A stretch of DNA of 64,000 nt from Dermatophagoides farinae (taxonomy: Eukaryota; Arthropoda; Arachnida; Sarcoptiformes; Pyroglyphidae): assembly GCF_024713945.1 (NCBI RefSeq), contig NC_134682.1, positions 2,170,001 through 2,234,000 on the forward strand, in the 5' to 3' direction. Under the pieces are notes generated by a model. It had not been told where the DNA came from, did no database searches, and worked only from the letters and a program-made list of their open reading frames with translations. Positions 1-12,856 of the stretch are shown piece after piece (position 1 is the first letter of the stretch; every line of letters starts with the position of its first letter). The position numbers were made by a program, and so were the translations under genes.

Positions 1-2861
1 GTGGATCCAATAGCCGATGGTTAGATGATGATGATGTGGAAATCAAAGAATTTTTCATCAATTGCTTTTCACAAAGTCAAATCCTCCAACTATGAAATAG
101 TGGAAGAATTATCTGGAAAAATTTTTCTTTCTTAAATTTTGGAATTTTTTTTCATCTTTTTTTTCGGCAATGTCCATTTTTTTAAGAAGCCTTAGTCGTT
201 GATTAGTCCTTTGGGTTTATTTTTTTCTTTGAGAAAAAAATTCGAATACTTTCATTGATGATGATGATGATGATGGTATATTGGTTATTAATAAAAACGT
301 TATCATCACAAATATATAGCCATTGTAATAATGTTAATAAAAAAAAATATTAAATAGTGGTGCAAAACAGAGAAAAAGGTTAATCGATATGAAATCGAGG
401 AACAATTTTGTGTTTTTTTTAGAATCGGATTTTTTTTCTTATTTTTGATTTCGTTTTGGTTCCATTGGATCTTGGGAGCAATATAATGTGATATTTTTTT
501 CGTTTCTTTCTTTTTTCTTTGGATTTTATTTTTGCAAAGTTTTTATGACCATTTTCTCAATTTTCGTTGATTGTCATCATCATCATCATCGTCATCATAA
601 AAGTTATTATTACCTTCTTCTAAAGGAGATTAAATGAAAATGGTGGTAGTATGAATCTCCCCATTTTACAAGTTTTTTTTTGTTACCCACCAATCTTATA
701 CGTAATTTTAATTGAGATTTAGTTTAGCGCCGTAGTTGGTGGCAACATTGAGACATTTTCTCTCCACACACGCACACACTATATTCTTTGGAACTTTTTT
801 TTTCATTTCTCAAGTTTTTTTTTCTTTCTTTTTTTCAAAGCAAAAAAAAAATCAATATAATGGCCTTATGTTTATTGTAATAATATCAATTTGATTGGTT
901 TTTTTTTGAACTTTTTTGTAAAGTGGAATAGAGCCAAAAAAAAATTCAAAATTTATGGGGTCATATCTTGATAAGCATCAAATGAAAGAAAGAAAAAAAA
1001 CTCGGTAATAATAACGGCAAAAAAGAGGAAAAAAAATTTCCAAAAAATAATAATAAAAACATTTGTAATATTAAAAAAAAATCCGGGAAAATTTTCTCAT
1101 TTTTCATCATCATCATCATCATCTTCCGAATTTGCCTTCGATATATACGTATAAACCTATTGCAAAGAACCTATTCTCATTGCCCAGGAAAATAAAATAG
1201 AAATTAATTTCCCTTTAATTAAATTCAGTTTCATCATAATCACCATTTTTCTTTCTTTTTTTTCTTCCTGTTCATCATTCATCGTTATCATATCAAGAAT
1301 GTGACTCCAGTAGAAAGAAGCAAAAAAAAAAAAGAAGTAAAATTGTATTGAACAAACGATTCATTCGCCTTTTATACATAGAAATTGATTGAAATTCAAT
1401 CTAAATCAATGTGTGTCTGCGTGTGTGTGTGAAAACTGGCATGAATGAATGAATGATGTGGATCAATCTTTTTCCATCATCATCAAAAATAAGAAAAGAT
1501 GAAAAAAAACGCTAAATATGGTTGCGTAATGAACTACGATGAACTTTACATCATCATCGTAATAAGTTTGCAGCTATGATGTGATTAAACACTAATGGTA
1601 AATTTGATTCATAAAATAAAACTTTATATTGATCAAGTATACGCCAAATACTCGATGGATATTGTTAATTTATGGTGGGTTTAGATTCAAATCAATCAAT
1701 TAGAAACATTCATTAGATCAAACATCAAACATTCAATATACAAAAACATCACACACTTTGATCATTTACATTTCCAAAACAATCATGTTGTTTTCGATTT
1801 CAAATATTTCATATATATGCTCATAGAATTTAAATTGAGATTCTTCTATATTCAATCATTTCGATAACTTGCCGTGTTTCATTTAGTTTGTCATTTGTGT
1901 GTGTGTGTGTGTGTGCGTGTCTGTGATATTTAATAGTAAAAAACAAAAACAAAAAAAAATTGGAAAATGGATTCTCAAACTTTTTTTCCGATTCGTGCGT
2001 CATGAATATCATCGTTTTATGATGATGATGATCATAATGATGAAGAATCAAAAAAAAAATTTTCACTATTTTCTCAATATAGATAAAATAACGTAATAAG
2101 AATAAAAAACAAACTTTATTAAGAAAATCTAGAACAAAGTTTGATAGTTCAAGGCCTGTAGATGAACAAAAAAAAAGTAGTGAACAAAATTGAAATTGAA
2201 ATTAAACGACAGAATTTTCATCATCATCATGATGATGATCATGAAATGATATGGTTTAAACAACAAAAAAAAGTGAAAAGAAAAAAAAATTCCAAGTAAT
2301 TTTTTTTCATTGGCAAGTGAGATATATACAAATCAATCACCGATTATCTAAAAATATCAGGAATGAAAAACAAGATCAAATTAGCATAATTTAAAATCAA
2401 TATTCACCATGTCATTGAACAGTGTTCAATCAATATTGAATTGTTGTTGTTGTTGTTGTTGCCGCTGCTGTTCTAGTATATTCATTCTAATACAATATTC
2501 AAAACATTGATTCAATCAATGCTCGTGCTTTTTTATTTTATTCTTTCTCTCTGATTTTAATTATTCTATGACATTCTCGATTTGCTTTTTTTTCCAACCA
2601 CCACCACTGTCACCACCATACCACAACTTTTTCTTTTTCATTTTATTATGTATTTCTTTATCATGGAAATTTTTTTTCTCTTTGTTATCATTCATGTTTC
2701 GAGAACAAGAAAAAGACAAATTCCATTCTCAAACAAAGAAAAAATGTGAATAAAGAATATTGCGATTAGTTTGCTGTTAGCTGAAAAGAAGAAAAAAAAT
2801 TCTACTGTTCATCAAAATAAAAATTGATTTTTTTCACTTTGTTTATTTTTTTTTCTATTAG
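1..2861. other. Non-coding DNA, probably intron of the Sidestep-like gene
   Basis: No exon is recognisable here. The stretch is AT-rich with poly-T/poly-A runs and short ATG/CAT, GT (about 1896-1914) and TTG (about 2441-2462) repeats. The first exon seen at 2862 begins in mid-codon and in mid immunoglobulin domain, so the preceding exons lie to the left of the window and this stretch is most simply one long intron. A small upstream exon could have escaped notice. Confidence 0.55.
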
Positions 2862-5800
2862 ATGTACAAGAACAAAATATCACCAAAGTGATTATCGAAT
2901 CTGTGAATGCTAATCATCGTGGCCGTTATCAATGTTTAGCTGTTAATCAACAAGGAATGGCACATTCAAATTCAATACATGTGGATGTTCAATGTAAGTT
3001 TTTTTTCGTTTGCTATCGGTTAATTCATTAATCAGTGATAAAATTTTTTTTTCAGATGTTCCATTCTGTAGGAATCAATATCCAGATGATAATGATAATA
3101 AAAAATCTTCATTCGTTAGCGGTTACAATGAAATGACAATTACTAAATCAATAATGAATAATCAGAATCAGAATCAGAATAACAATCGACAACAAAATCA
3201 ATATGCCTTAGCTATAAATGAATCAATAAGATTACGTTGTGATGTACAATCAAATCCTATAGCAACAAATTATTATTGGACATTAAATACTAACGTTGCT
3301 GATGGACATGATCATGAATGGCTTGATGAAACAAAAATTATTGCTCAATCAAAATCACAATATGATAATGAATTATTATATCAAATTCGATCTACGAATA
3401 ATTATGGAAAATTATCCTGTTGGTCAAGCAACATGATCGGTATGCAACGTAAGCCATGTATATTTTGGATACAAAAAGCTGGTCCACCATCATCATTACA
3501 TGAATGTTCAGTAACAAATAAAACGACAACAAGTCTTACGGTTGAATGTTATCCAGGTGATAATGGTGGTTCAAAACAGATATTTTTTGCTTATGTTTAT
3601 CAATACGAACAAAATGATAATAATCATGATGATGATGACGATAATGATGGCAATGATAATGATGAAAATGAATCAAAATCAACGTTCAATGATAATGGTG
3701 ATGGAAGAAAAATTATCTATTCAATTCGTAATAAGCAATCATCGACGAAAAAGACAACAACAAATCAACAGCAGCAACAACAACTTAAAACGGCTAATAT
3801 TATCGGTAGTGATGATGGCATTGAAAATGTAAAAATAAATCTTACATCGGAAACAAGTCCAATATTTTATCTGAATAATTTGAAACCTGGAACAACGTAT
3901 CGTTTAGAATTATTTGCACGTAATGAACGTGGTAAAAGTGATGTCGAAAGATTAACAGTGACAACATTGTTTACGAAAAATACTAAATTAAGTATGTAAT
4001 GAATGGATTTTTTTTTTTGTTGATAATTGATTAATTAACTTTTAATTTTTTTTTAATTTCACAATTACACACTTGAACATATATATTTATATATAGTTTC
4101 AAGCTCATTACAAGAATATGATTATGAATCCCGATATTCAATGATGATTGTTAGTTTTTTACTTACAATTTTATTGATTGTAATCATTGTTTATATTGTT
4201 TGTCGTGTAAGACAACGACAAATAACAAGAAAAAATCGTCGTAAAGAAGAACAAATTAAACAAAAGTAAGCAATTTCATTTTTATTTTTTTCCTCATTGA
4301 ATGTGAAAGCGTTGTAGTTTTTTTTTTCCCCCATTGAAAATCTTCATTTGAGATTTTTGATCAATAATAATAACTCACGAACCATCCAACCAACCAGTAG
4401 TTGGTCAATCGATCAAACCACATTATTTTTTATCAGATAGTGGATAGACAACCAAAAAAAAAAAAAAAAAAGACAAACACACGCCCATATGAATTAATCA
4501 ATCCCAAAAAAAAAATGATTTATCGATGATTGTGTTATGAATTCCAAGTATTATATTTTTTTTGGGTAGGGGCGTTTATCCCTCTCTATCTCTCACTCTG
4601 TATTTTATTTTCATTTTTTCGTTTTTGTTTTTTTTTGTTTTGTTTCACTTTCTCCACATCTACACCCGACATAATTTAATGTCTTAAGTTTGAATTGATG
4701 ATTAAATGAATAAATGAGTAATTGTGTGTGTGTGTGCGAGTGGGTGTGTCTCCTTGGATAAAAATTGATAAAAAAAAATTATTTTTTGACAATTCCAAAA
4801 AAATGTATTATTATTTGCAGTTTTGCTTTTTGTCCACCCAATACTACTACTACGACAACGACAACGACGACGACGACCACCACCACCACCACCACAACCA
4901 CCATGACTACCGGTTCAAATTCAAATCAAACGATAAATCAATCATTCAAACAAAATCATGCAATCAATTATGACTATGATAATAACTGTGATGGTGTTAG
5001 TAAAAAAGATGGCAAACGAAAAACGAAACAACAACAACAACAACAACGATCGATTAAATCAGATTCTTCTTCACAGCCAGATTCTTCATTGATGACGATG
5101 ACGATGATAGTAAATGATGATGTTGATGATCATGGTGATAATCATGGTGATAATGATAAAACATTCATTACTACAGATCAAATGATGATGACGCCAATGA
5201 TGATGATGACGACGAATAATAATAAACCAGATATTATTTCATTTACTGGTAAGTTTATTTTGATTTAATTTTGTAGTGGCTATTTTTTATCATGCATTAC
5301 TACAAAGATCTTGAAAATTTGTCGCCAGAAAAAAAATCCATTCAACGATTATGACGATGACGATGATGATGATTGATGAAACCAGAAAGTATAGAAATAT
5401 TTGAAACAACAAAAAAAACGAATTACAAACAAAGTTGAGTAATTCAATTCACAATACATATATACAATATTAAGGTACAATGCAAACAAAAAAAAAACAC
5501 ACGCATACTAGGGACCTACAGTGTGACTAGGTGATGATGAATCACTTCTGGCCCTAAATATATATATTTTTTTATATGGTACAACGGCAAACTTGGTTGA
5601 AAACAAAACATAAAAAAAATTCAGTTATCGAATCTAATATTAGAATAAATCTTAAGCACAAAATAAAACAATGAAATACAAACAACGACGATCATCATCA
5701 TCATCATCATCATCACATGATAATAATCGAGAACTGTAAGTTGTATTCCTCTTCGTTGTCGTCGTCATCATCATCATCATCATCATAGTTGTTTGTACAT

Positions 5801-6067
5801 TCTATAACCAAACAAGATTAGAATTGAAACAAAAAAAAGAATATTCTTGTGTGTCAAAGTGAGAGAGAGAAAAAAAAAGTTTCTGAATTCAATCGAATAT
5901 TGAAAATTATCAGATAGAATGAATATATATAAAAAAAGAAGAAAATATCCGTATTGAATGGAAAAAAAGTACACTTTATTATTAAACTTTGTGCAAGAAA
6001 TGGACACATACACACGAATCGAATCGATCGAGATCGATAATTCCATTGCATTATTATTATAGTTTTG

Positions 6068-6098
<31 letters not shown>

Positions 6099-9000
6099 TT
6101 TTTGGTTCATCATTTGTTTGTGCGTAATTCAATCATCGAGTATATTCACACAATGTAACAGTCCATTCGATGATGATGATGATTTGTATGGTAGAATGGT
6201 AGAAACAAAACAAAAAAAAATCCGATTTGATACAATGTATTTAATTTTGCACCATTTTTTTGCATCTTTTTTTTGTAGATATAAAAACAAAAAAATCTAT
6301 TGCTACTGGATCATCATCATCAACATCAACATTATCAAATTCAACAACATCAACTGCAACAGTGTCTGATTTAAATAATAAGCTTAGCTTATTTGTGATT
6401 AAAGAAAATCTTTCATCATCATCATCATCACCGTTTGTATCATCGAGAATACAACAACAACAACAACAATCACTTATTGGTGGCAATGGTACGTTAAATC
6501 GTCATAAACAACAACAATCTACATTATCAACAACCGGATTAATACATTCCGATTCACCATTATTAGAAAATCATCATTATAATAATAATCATTTTAATCA
6601 TCATCAATTACAACAATTAACACTAGCGGAAACGACGACAGCATTCCCATCGGATCATATTATTGATGATCATCATCAATCGATATCGGCAAATTATCAA
6701 TTTGATACACAGCAACAATTTTTTAATACAATTAATAATACAACAACAAATAGTAGTAGTAGTGCATCGGCAACACCACCATTACATCATCAGGTTGCAT
6801 TTTTAACACCAACATCTGGTTGTATAATACCTACTCACCACCACCACCATCAACAACAACAACAACATCTTCCATCATTTTCACAAATTTTTCATCATCA
6901 ACAGCAACAACATTCATTATCAACACCAAGTTCATCGATAACTGATACACCACCACCATCAATGATTCAACAGCAACAGCAACAACAACAACAACAACAA
7001 CCACATTATTTTATTGATACAACCGCTACAACATTACCGGAACAAACAGCAACAATATTGTATACAGCATCACCACAGATTTTATCATTAAATGATAAAG
7101 TAAGTGATTGAGTGATTTTTTTATTCTCTCGCTCTTGTTCATTTGACATACAAATTAAAACAACAAAACATGTCTGGAATATATAGGAAATTTTATTTTT
7201 TCATTGTTTATTATGGACTATGCAAACATGGACCTTTGATTTTCAAACAACACAAACAAAATGAAACTTTTTTTCCACTGTGTTTCTTAATTCCTAATAT
7301 ATATGTTATGATGATCATGATCATCTATTAGATGATTCTTCTTCAAGCTTTAAGTTTCAAGTTTTATTATATTATATCATTATATTTCTTCATACACACA
7401 CAGTGTGTTGAATCAGATGTGTAAAAAATAAGAATATTTTCATCAACCGATGAATTCCATAATAAAAGTTTTTTTTTCTTTCTAATAATCATACATGCAC
7501 TCACACACATACACATGCATTAGTTAACTTGACTATATTCTTGAATATTGTAGTTGTTTTTTTTAGAATCCAATTCACGTTAAGAATCCAATGTATACAT
7601 ATGATATGTCTCCCAAAGGTACAATATATAATGACAAAATGTTGTTGTTGTTGTTGTCTTAGACATTAGAATTATGACCAAACAACAACAATAACAGATC
7701 ATAATTGTCGTTGTTGTTGTTGTTTGGCCATAATAATCCATAATCTCATTAAGAATATTCACAGATTCCATAATAATAACAATAATAATATCTTAGGCTA
7801 GAATGGAGAATATTCTGTGAGTTGTTGCTAACAATATAGCTGCTCATCATCATTTGAATTTATTCTTGATTCTCTTTGTTATTATTATTATTATTATTAT
7901 GATCATCATTATTCAACGAACAAGTGATGCAAATATCTAGGCATAACGTATGGTTTGGATTGCCCCTAGTGACAATGTCAGATCAGACAAGGATGAAAAG
8001 TCGATGACAGACGAAAGTACTTCAATTACATCAAAATTCCTTCTGTTCAATCACTGTTATTGCCATCATCATTCATCATCATTTTTTAATCTATTGGTTT
8101 ATTCACATATTATCACACAATAATTTATCCAATCATATCAATTCTGTTAACCAATTATAAATTAATAATAAAGTCCATTTATTCGAAACACACAAGAATC
8201 ATAAGAATAAAAATGTATGTCCATGAAAAAGAAGAAGAACCATATGCATAGGAATGCAAAAAAAAATTCTTCGGTTTATTACTCGCCATTATGTTTCTAT
8301 TTTGTTTTTTTGTCTATTTGTTACGGTCCATTTAAAAATTTTTTTTCCTGTCTGGTTTTTTTTGGATATGATTCCGGTGTGTGGTTAGATTTAGCTTCAA
8401 TCGACAGTTACGATGTTAGTGTGTGTGGTTGTGCAACATTAGTAAAAATAGCCATAATTTTATTGATAAGAAGCAAAAAACTTTTCGTTTTTTTCCGGTT
8501 AATATTTCTGCTGTCCCCCCATAGTATCATTTTTCCCGACGCACACCCACACCCACACACACACTTTCCGGTGTTCAATCACATAATTCTTATTTTCTTT
8601 CTTTTTTTTCTTCAAAATCAACAGATCGATGGTTTTTTATTATCAGCAAGTAATGTTGATAGTAATACTGTAAATGGTTGTATTAGTGATTATTATGGAC
8701 AAACATCACAATCATCATCATCAACTTTGGCTACTGCTCCTGATGCTGCTGCTACTGCTGTACCGGAAGGAACAACAACGACGACGACAACAACAACAAT
8801 ATTTTTACATCATCCAAATATCAATAATCCAATGGAAATATCTTCATCGGCCGATGAGGTAATTTTTTTCCTAGATCATCATTTTGATACAAAAAAAAAT
8901 AAGAATACACAATGAATACCAAGATTTTTGAAAAAAAACACACTAAACACAAGTATGCACCATAACGGAAATTTTCTCAATATTTGGTATTCAGTCAATT

Positions 9001-11196
9001 TTTTCTTTTTTTTCGTTGTTGTTGTTGTTGTTGTCGAGTAATAAATGAGATCAAACACCCAAGAGAGAGAGTGTGTGTGTGTGTGTGTGTGTGCAAGTTG
9101 CTTGTGTTATCAAATAAACACGATGGCCAAATGGCTGCAGAAAAAAAATATCTATTCTTTCAAATGTAAAATAAAATGTAAAGAAAAGTGATGACCGAGA
9201 AAAAAAAATGCCGAAAATGGAAGAAAGAAAAAAATCGAAAGTGTCTATGTGTGTGTGTGTGTAGTGCAAATAATAATAATAATAATAAAATGAACTAGCC
9301 AGCCAATCCATTCATCGAACCCCAATGGCAGAAATAAAATAAAAAAGTCGATTGTGTTATATATATGTGTGTGTAGTAGTTTCAAATGAAAAATTTTCAT
9401 GTTTTTTTTTCATTCCATTTTCATTTCCATTTCATTTTCGTATCCCAAATCATCGTTTGGCTGACCATCATCATCACAAGTGATGCAATTTTCTTTCTTT
9501 TTTTTCTGCAGCCATTTTGTAATGTGTGTGTGTGTGTGTGTGTGTACAACAACAATCGACGTGTGTTTGGGTGTTTATTATTTGAATTTGCTGCTGCTGC
9601 TGCTGATGTGTGTGTGTGTATGTTATATGGTCATGGTTTTTTTTACGAAATAATTTTTTTTTTTTTTTTTTGGTTAAATTCATCTCACGCAAACACAGAC
9701 AACAACAACAACAAAAAAAAACCGAATCAAACACATCATGTGATGTTGAAGAATAAAATGGCCATTTTTTTCACACATAAATATACTGTGTTTGTTTTGG
9801 AAGATTCACGGGTTTTTTTTTTGTTGTTGAGAAATTAATGTCCGTTAGCGGTGTGTGTGTGTGTGTGTGTGTATGTGTGTATGGATGCGAATATGAAAAA
9901 TATCCAAAAAAAAGTACCATAATGATATTACGTTTGTCTGCATGTGTGTGTGTGTGTGTTGTTGCCGGTATTTTTATTTGCAAATAAAATGATGATGAAT
10001 CTTCGTTGCACACACACACACACACACACACACATTCTAATATGTTTGAACATCTTCTTTTTATTAATATTGCTGTTGTTGGCTGGTTTGCCAATTTTTT
10101 TTCACCATTTCTTACCACCACCACAATCATCATGTTAATAATAACCTAGAATGATAACTACCGTTTCCGTTGTTTTATTTTTTTCAACTTTATTTCCGTT
10201 TTCTACATAGTTTTGTCCATATTCATCTTCAATTTGAATTAGTTGATGTTTTTTTTCTCTTTTTGATGAAAAATGATTTTTCTACGTTTCGATTATTTAA
10301 TGATTACAGTGATTCTTATTCCGGATTTATTATTATTATTATTATTGAACCGGTCATTGAATATTTTCATCTTTCGTGATTGAAATAGGACATGGAATAC
10401 GTAGAAACACGTACTTTGTACTTTTTGTTTCTGTTTGTTAAATTTTAATGAAGAATAATGTTATCATTACACATAATATTCTGATCGATTTTGTACAGGA
10501 AAAAATTCATATATGAATTCATTTGTTGTACAAATGAATGAATTGAGATTGAAATTGAAATGAATGATCGTGACCAATAATTGAAAATGAAAATGGTCAA
10601 TGTTTTGTTGTTGTTGTTGTTGTTGTTTATTCGGATTTTCATTATTCGTTATTTCATGGATTTTCGAGTTTACGTGAAATCAAAACTTTTTTGTTTTCTG
10701 GTAAAATCCCATTACCGGGAACGAAAAAAAACGAATCACAATTCAATTCTATTTGCAGTTAATCATTATATTGAAAACAAATAACAAATCGATTTCAATC
10801 GATTTCAATTCAAAATAAAAACCATACCAATTTTTTGTATGTACAATAATTGGTATCAAAATAGCCTAGCATGAAATGTGTGTTGGTATGTGTGTGTCTA
10901 TGTGATCTAATCGATTCGAATGATAATGTGTTTATGTGTGTGTGTGTGTGTGTGTGTGTGGTTGTAAAAGATGTTTCCATTCTGATTTTTTTCTTCTTCT
11001 TCTCCCCTTTTTTTCCATATATTAAGTGTTTTTTTATATATATTCCACAACTTTGTTTCTTGGAATCATTTTCTTACGTTTTTTTTGTTTTGTTTTACGA
11101 AATCGGAATTATTGTTACCCCATTCTTCTTCCATTTTTTTTATACCAACAACCAACCATTAAATCATTTGATGCATTACCTTAACCACCTATCCGC

Positions 11197-11232
<36 letters not shown>

Positions 11233-12219
11233 ATTCGCCAACCATAACAAAATTCATTCGATTCAGACGAAAATGGATGAATAGAAAAAAAAAGTTATGG
11301 ATAATAATGGATTGAAAAAAAAATGATGATGGTTGTGGTGGTAGTGGTGATGGTGGTGGTGTTGCTAGTGGGGTTATAATGACAACATTCTTATAACAAA
11401 AAAAATAATAAAAAATTCCCATCAAATTCAGGAAAGAAATTTTCCCAAATATTTTCATCTTTACTACTGAAAACAAACCAAAAAAATGTTCAAAAAGAAC
11501 ATTATGACGACGATGATGATGATGATGATGACTGCAACGACATATACGCCACAAACATCATCATCATCATCATCAACTCTATCGACGAAAGAAAAAAAAC
11601 AGAATGAGAGAATAAAATACATCAGCAGATTGTTAATGATGATCATTCTAACTCAGAAAAAAAGAGAATAGAATTTTTTGGGATTGGGGTGGATGAAAAC
11701 TAAAAATAAAAAAACCAGGGGCAATATTTTCGTTCATTTTTTTCTGTTTTGTTTTGTTTTGTTTTATTTTATTTTGTTTCCAGCAATTTGTACCAAACAA
11801 AACGAAACGGAAAGAAAAAACCGATGAACCAAAGAGACAAAAAGCAAAAGAAAAAAAACAATTTGAGACAGACATAATCAGTGTGCGTGTGCGTGTGTGT
11901 GTTTGTGTGTTGTGTGAAAGCAAAAGCGAAAAAAAACCATTTAAATGAAATTTCATCAAGAAAATGAAATAAAATTTATGTTTTACCCGTCAATATAAAC
12001 GGATCATCATCATGATGATGATCATCATCATCATTGTATAATGTCACATCTGATTCAATTCAATTCAATCCAATTCAATGATGATGATGATGATGATGAG
12101 AAGTAAAGAAAAAAAGAAAAGAATTTTGAGAAAATTTTCTTCAGAAAAAAATGAAGATTTTCTTTATTTTTTAATAGAATGATTGGGTGGGTGTATCATT
12201 GTTGTAAAAACACAGAGAT

Positions 12220-12250
<31 letters not shown>

Positions 12251-12856
12251 CCCATCATCATGATCATTGAACACCTAAATAGTAAAAAAATCAGTGAAAA
12301 AATACATTAAATTTTTTTTTGTTGAAATGATAAAGTAAGTGAAAAAAGAAAACGTTTTTTTTGGTAATCGTTTCAAAACAGACAGGCAGACAGACAGAGA
12401 AAGAGAGAAAGGAATAAAAGAAACGACAATATAATATACCAATGACACGAACACACACACACACACACGAACAACGAATAGAATCATCATTTCCAAACGA
12501 GATTTTTTGGATTCTAGATTCCAGATTTCTTTGAATCTAGAATCCAAAGAAATTCTAGTATCCCCACCATCTTTTTTTTCCTGAAACTTTTGTTCTTATG
12601 ATTCTTGTGATGATAATTATTCTGGTATTCTTTTTTTTACATGTTTCACTGTTGATGTGCGATGCAGAATATTCTGTATCGCCCACACACATACACACAC
12701 ACACTGATTGTGAAAGGAACAAGTAAAATACCCAAAATCATTATCTAACTAATTTTTCTCATATCTCAATCTTTTTTTTCTCTTTTTTTCCAATTCTTTA
12801 TACTTTGAAATTCATAGGAAATTTGTGACTTTAATCTACAACAGACCGCTGTATAA
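2862..12856 (+). CDS. Sidestep-family Ig/FN3 transmembrane receptor, 3' part (7 exons)
   Basis: Exons deduced: 2862-2993, 3056-3991, 4097-4265, 4821-5248, 6279-7099, 8625-8858, 12818-12856; phases join without a stop, giving 918 codons after a partial first one. Exon 1 holds the end of an Ig domain (GRYQCLAVN). Exon 2 carries a VPFC linker, a further Ig domain ending GKLSCWSSNMIG..RKPC, then an FN3 domain (AGPPSSLHEC ... PGTTYRLELFARNERGKS). The CW..N.IG.QR.PC pattern followed by an AGxP-type FN3 start matches Drosophila Sidestep proteins, the partners of Beaten-path proteins in axon guidance and synaptic matching. Exon 3 encodes one membrane segment (MMIVSFLLTILLIVIIVYIV) followed by a basic stop-transfer region. 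The cytoplasmic tail is long and low-complexity: about 20 Thr after exon 4 begins, then Ser, His and Gln tracts. The FN3 domain has an Asp/Asn/Gln-rich insert of roughly 80 residues. The 5' part is outside the window. Which Side paralogue this is cannot be told. Confidence 0.85.
4266..4820 (+). other. Intron of Sidestep-like gene
   Basis: It starts with GTAAGC after the membrane-segment exon and ends TTATTTGCAG. The phase-2 junction keeps the reading frame into the Thr-rich exon. It contains poly-A runs and a short GT repeat and no other feature. Confidence 0.75.
5249..6278 (+). other. Intron of Sidestep-like gene
   Basis: It runs from donor GTAAGT to acceptor TTTTTTTTGTAG and is phase 1 on both sides. 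It holds CAT repeats (about 5692-5715 and 5764-5785) and a TTTTG pentanucleotide repeat just upstream of the acceptor. Confidence 0.75.
6063..6092. repeat. (TTTTG)6 microsatellite
   Basis: Six perfect TTTTG units are followed by a T run, inside an intron of the Sidestep-like gene. Similar TTTTG/CAAAA arrays recur near 40690, 11745 and 62255. Confidence 0.95.
7100..8624 (+). other. Intron of Sidestep-like gene
   Basis: Donor GTAAGT follows a codon boundary; the acceptor is a long T-rich tract ending in CAACAG before ATCGATGG. It contains several GTT/AAC trinucleotide blocks (7630-7660, 7680-7725). No exon is seen inside. Confidence 0.7.
10938..10961. repeat. (GT)n microsatellite
   Basis: A perfect dinucleotide GT tract of about 12 units. 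It is one of many GT/CA arrays between 9 and 13 kb (others near 9070, 9525, 9850, 10010 and 12220). Confidence 0.9.
11199..11230. repeat. (AC)16 microsatellite
   Basis: A perfect 32-bp AC dinucleotide tract within the last intron of the Sidestep-like gene. Confidence 0.95.
12818..12856 (+). other. Candidate terminal coding exon with PDZ-ligand tail
   Basis: A strong pyrimidine-rich tract ends TTCATAG directly before GAA. In phase 0, matching the donor at 8859, it encodes EICDFNLQQTAV and a TAA stop. The last residues T-A-V fit the class I PDZ-ligand pattern (S/T-x-hydrophobic at the C terminus). Its correctness rests on phase, acceptor quality and the sensible peptide; no transcript was available. 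Confidence 0.55.

Larger units (their letters stand above)
8859..12817 (+). other. Large terminal intron of Sidestep-like gene
   Basis: The donor GTAATT after ..SSSADE and the acceptor before 12818 are both phase 0. The 4 kb between is dominated by GT/CA arrays and T runs. If the donor were not used, the frame would read on for 18 more codons to a TGA at 8913-8915, giving a shorter alternative tail. Extra small exons inside cannot be excluded. Confidence 0.5.

Noticed and set aside
3542-3832. 96-codon frame inside the Sidestep-like exon
   Set aside because: A shadow of the acidic insert (Met/Ile runs from ATG repeats).
9386-10138. Several 60-150-codon frames rich in CVCV and THTH
   Set aside because: They translate GT/CA microsatellites and T runs; none has a plausible domain or splice context.
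12004-12037. Inverted ATC/GAT block resembling a hairpin terminator or CRISPR-like repeat
   Set aside because: It is a junction of CAT and ATG microsatellites. Such symmetry arises readily from these repeats, and the organism is a eukaryote.
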